The notes under the pieces were generated by a model. The model worked only from the letters and a program-made list of their open reading frames with translations, did no database searches and had not been told where the DNA came from. Positions 59,981 through 64,000 of a stretch of 64,000 nt of DNA are shown piece after piece. The DNA comes from Apoderus coryli. Taxonomy: Eukaryota; Arthropoda; Insecta; Coleoptera; Attelabidae. The stretch is from contig OU452201.1 in the NCBI GenBank assembly GCA_911728435.2, positions 3,596,001 through 3,660,000 on the forward strand, in the 5' to 3' direction. Positions within the stretch are counted from its first letter, which is position 1; each line of letters opens with the position of its first letter. Position numbers and translations under genes: made by a program.

Positions 59981-61811
59981 TTTTTTATAGCATACGTTAA
60001 TTTCCTTTTATACCGAGCCAATGAGAATCATCGTGCGCGCGTCTGCTTGTTGTAAGCCGGGTTTATACAGCATAATCATAAATATATGCATAATAATCAC
60101 AATAGTTGAATGCATTGTAATCATAGGCACCGTTACAAGAGTCAGTTATAACGCTAATATACCTAGATTGTAAGTGTAAATTAACAAATTATAATGTGCA
60201 ATATCATACAAAACGCAAATTTTGAATTAAGACATTCAGCTGTACTTTCTTTCTCTAAAACTCAAAAGTAGATACATACGCTTACTACAAAGATTAATGT
60301 ACATTAATCTTTGCTCATATTATTGTTTAAACTAATTTATAATTATGCTTATGTTGTATAAACCGGGAACTATGTTTAGAATTAAGTCAACGAAAATTGG
60401 GATATTGGGATCAGAGAACGAATATCAAAAATAAAAGACTGGAAATAATACAAAAATTTGAAATTCAAAAAACCACATTTATTAACAAAGTAAAACACGA
60501 TAAAGGTAACTCTAACCGATTCTAATAAATTAGGTAATGAAAAATAACCAATGAAGACTTGCAAATGATATAAATGATTTTTGAATTACATACCATCGGA
60601 CCAAAATTCTAGAAGGGCATGTTCCGTTAATGTGTATACTACCACCCGCTTTCATACTGCGACTTTTACACAAGCTGGTATAGCCTAACGTAAAATAATG
60701 GCATTGTGTTATCAATTATTTAGCACATAGGCATAAAAACCTTTAGAATTAGTTCTGTTACAATTGTAGACTATAATCTCATCACCATTAGCAAGTTTCC
60801 TTCTCGTATTATTAATGCTTAATATTCCATAGTGCAATAATATTCGCAACTTTTTACTGTGGAACTCGTGGGCAAAAAAATATTCGCAACTATAACTTAT
60901 AAATTATTATTTTATATATTATAGCAATAAAAATTGCTGTTATAAACGAGTTTGTTTTTGCTTTTTATCTAGTAACAGATTCAGTTGTTTATAGGGTTAT
61001 TCTTTCGTAGTGATTGATCTGAACAAGTGAATGTGATTAAACTGAATGTGATTATACCGAACTGAATATTTGGCGAAACCGAAAGAACATCTTATTTGTG
61101 ATTGTCTTTCACTTAACCTCGAAAACTTGTGAAAACAACCAAATCTGCTCTGAAAACTGAAAAATTATTTCTTCCATGATATTATTATCCATGTTTTAAA
61201 CTTTTACAATTTATTGATTTGATTCGAAGTCATATTCCAATTATTATCTCTCAATATTCAATACTTTTAGAGGTTAACTGTTAACTGAACGAACTAACCG
61301 GTACCCAGAGGTTGATCAGTAAGCGGCAAGGGGGGAAGGCATTTTAATCAGTTTGGTAGAAGTGACCGATGTCGAAAGAATACGTACAAATGTGAATGAA
61401 CTGATTATTTTCAGATTGTTCACTTAGTTCAGTACGAAAGAATAACCCTTATTTTATTGAATGTCTTTATTTTTTCGAATATAGGATGTCGTTACATAAT
61501 GGCATGATGCAACTACATCTAATACATCAAAAAACTATTAATTCAGGCCGTGATACAGGTTACAATGCTCACTTCAAGAATCCGGAAGAGGTTTCAAGTA
61601 CCAGCATAGTTTCGTTTCAATGATTTTTTTTTATAAACGAAATCCATATTAACGACAGCACTAGTTTATGGCGCCAAAATATTCAAACAGCAAAAACAAA
61701 GCGAAATGCACGCCACCGATCCGCGACGGCCACCCACGGAAACACGACCCAAGGGCGAACGTTCCCATTGGCTCGGTATAAAAGGAAATTAACGTATGCT
61801 ATTTTTTATCT
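59981..61811. mobile_element. Non-autonomous DNA element of about 1.8 kb with inverted ends
   Basis: The left end ATAGCATACGTTAATTTCCT, continuing TTTATACCGAGCCAATG, is mirrored at 61,764-61,803. Inner sequence is repeat-rich and non-coding. An internal inverted pair (CCGGGTTTATACAGCATAAT at 60,057 and its inverse near 60,345-60,365) outlines a nested piece, and another element lies at 60,993-61,449. GC-rich patches flank both ends on the inside. No transposase is visible. Confidence 0.65.
60993..61449. repeat. Nested MITE with GGGTTATTCTTTCGTA ends
   Basis: Inverted ends GGGTTATTCTTTCGTA at 60,993 and TACGAAAGAATAACCC at 61,434-61,449, flanked by TTATA-like and TTATT-like sequence that could be a target duplication. 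It lies inside the larger element at 59,981-61,811. Confidence 0.65.
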
Positions 61812-64000
61812 GGGCAACAGCTTTTCCCACATAAACTTTGGCAAACATGTATTTTACGTTGCATAACCATCTACTGTGTATAGAGAGTTGCATACAGTTT
61901 TTCCAGTTAGACATTGGTATTATATTATTTAATTATGTATTCAAAATCAACATATTTATTTGTCTTTCGATATCTAGAGGTGCTACCCTTAAATAAATAT
62001 ATACAATTCTCAATAATCCACTTTCGATTACCTACTATTAGTGGTCAAAAATAAGTGTAGTTAATGCCCTATGCACTTTTGTAGTCGACAGTGTATCCCA
62101 GGGCCTCATAGGGTTAGTAAACCTTCAACACAACTCTAAGACACTACTTGGTTATTCACATAATACCTATAATACAATAATTTACCGACCTACGTGTTAA
62201 AATTTTTCTATGACATTGTAAAAAAAATGATTAATGTAATGGAAAAATCCTTGTACTTTGTGTGCATAAGTATTTAAATAGATTATTAGAGTTACAGATA
62301 AATACCTATGTTATTATGATAAATATTATACATACGTATTATAGCTTGTCATTGCTTTGTTAAGTTAGGTCATGTAATAGAATCTGAATAGCTAGGTAGG
62401 AAAATTATTGTTTGTATTTTTATGATTTTTTAATAATACGAGTAGCAAGGTATTATAGGTAGGTTAGGTATACATTATTTACCAATTTTGAGAGTTTAGA
62501 AAATCGTTAAGAATATGAAGAAGGTTAAAGTAAACTTGATTATCTGATATCATTGTGTACCTATGTTGTACCTAAAACTTCTAAATAATCTTATATGACA
62601 TCAATTTTAGAATAAGGGCAAATTCATTGATGATGACCGTTGCTGTTTGTAGAACAATCAGGTCCTCCATACATACTTACACTTTTTGGACTTACAAATA
62701 TTCGGATACAGGGTCGCCCAAATAAGGGGCCTAATAGAAGTTTCCATACTCTGCTTTAAATTTACACTGTGTCCAAGATAAGAATGGGATAGCATGGGAA
62801 TCTTGTAAACAGTAGGCGTTACAATCTCGGTTAAATTAGAGAAAAGTTGTATAATTTAAACACCTTTTAAATGGTGTTTTAAAAAGTAAACTAACTTTAG
62901 CCGTTTCCGAGAATTTTTCAGAAAACGAATTTTAATTATTTCTGACATTATTTTTACAGATATAAAAATTACATATGATATACCACCTATTTTTGATTTG
63001 AAAATGGATTTAAATTTAACAATAAAAAATCCAGGGCCGTATTAAAAAAAAAAAAAACAAATTGAGTGATGGTTTTTCAAAAACGAAACGTCGTAGTGAA
63101 AATTTGTAAACGCCAAATTTTTCTCCTCACAAAATAACAATGAGAAGGTACTTTTTATTTTTTTATAAGTATCTGTAAAAATAATGTACTGCTTAGGAAA
63201 TAAAAAATAATTTGGCAAAAAACCGTATGAATAAAAATACACTTTTTACAGAACATGACGTAACGGGTCTTCCTTGACGCATTGAATTTTGGTTTTAAAG
63301 GTGGCGCTAAACTTGCTTCGCGCGTGGAACAAGTTGGGTGGGGCTGGACAGGCAGCACGTTAGGGTCTCATTTATAAAATACTTTGCTATTGATCTGGGA
63401 TAATTAAACTTGGAGTGTCAGGATATGTTGGTTAGTTCCAGAGCCTAACCAAGGTAAGGAATAGTTTTAGCACGATTAGAGGATGTAATAATGATTTATC
63501 TTGACCAAATCTACAATTATTAATTAAATAGCTTTGTGTGCTAGTTTGAAGAAAACATTATTTATTACTGACAATAAAATAGAATAAGACGAGGATATTA
63601 TTTCCATTACGTAAATATATTTTTTCCCAGATCCTATACAGGGTGGTCCAACGAAAAGTTTGCACCTAGCTTTTCTCTTTTTTTTGTAGTCGAATGCGAA
63701 AATGCTCGGACACGTCGATTTTGCTTTTGAGGGGGACACATTTTAAACATATTTTTCGATCTGCGCCTTTAACCCCCTAGCGGGGGTGAGTAACAACCCT
63801 AAAATTTTAAATGGAAAGAGGGGTCTAATGACATATCATTTGAAAGGACAGAAAATTGTCTTTCTAATGATACCCTATTTGTCGAATTTTACTAAAACAG
63901 TTAATACGAAAACGACTTTAAAGACATTAAGCCGATAATTTTGGTATTAATGAGAAATACAAATAAGTTTTAATTATTACGACTGAAAACAACTACAATC
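61812..64000. other. No gene seen
   Basis: AT-rich sequence with transposon-end words at about 62,708 (ACAGGGTCGCCC) and 63,640 (ACAGGGTGGTCC), each probably the end of a decayed or partly included element. No coding frame resembles a known protein. Confidence 0.45.

Overview
The window is AT-rich nuclear DNA from an animal, almost certainly an insect. The evidence is intron-split conserved genes with GT-AG junctions, proteins of insect type, and many decayed insect-style transposons (mariner/Tc1, Tigger/pogo, jockey/RTE-like LINEs, MITEs). A beetle is my guess from general appearance only. Nothing bacterial is present (no operons, CRISPR or ribosome binding sites).

Layout. Bases 1-15,000 are gene-poor. 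They hold one doubtful first coding exon on the minus strand (about 1.05-1.21 kb) and a graveyard of transposon fragments. From 15.0 to 59.5 kb there are eight gene models whose exons I joined by reading frame and splice phase: xylulokinase (+, 10 coding exons, 531 aa); the CCT/TRiC alpha subunit (-, 7 exons, 557 aa), which converges on it; chondroitin sulfate synthase (+, 7 exons, 785 aa, about 19.6 kb); cytosolic phenylalanyl-tRNA synthetase alpha (-, 4 exons, 492 aa); short/branched-chain acyl-CoA dehydrogenase (-, 7 exons, 418 aa); ribosomal protein L26 (+, 3 coding exons, 149 aa); a PBDC1 homologue (-, 3 exons, 148 aa); and an EBAG9/RCAS1 homologue (-, 2 exons, 198 aa). A ninth, a small secreted WAP-domain protein (+), lacks only its extreme N-terminus. 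From 59.6 kb to the end I see only repeats and unassigned sequence.

The genes are ordinary housekeeping, metabolic and secretory genes with no shared pathway. They are arranged as convergent and divergent neighbours, not as a functional cluster.

The most interesting points are: a candidate alternative terminal exon in chondroitin sulfate synthase that would give a protein with only the first glycosyltransferase domain; a GC-AG intron of 9.8 kb in the same gene, packed with nested transposons; a palindromic 1 kb element with four alternating internal repeats and self-complementary GC-rich ends (55.4-56.35 kb); a transposon whose long inverted arms include part of its own transposase (35.8-37.26 kb); a LINE inserted into a foldback element; and a duplicated splice acceptor that makes a decoy exon in the acyl-CoA dehydrogenase gene. 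I did not find a convincing new multi-gene system.
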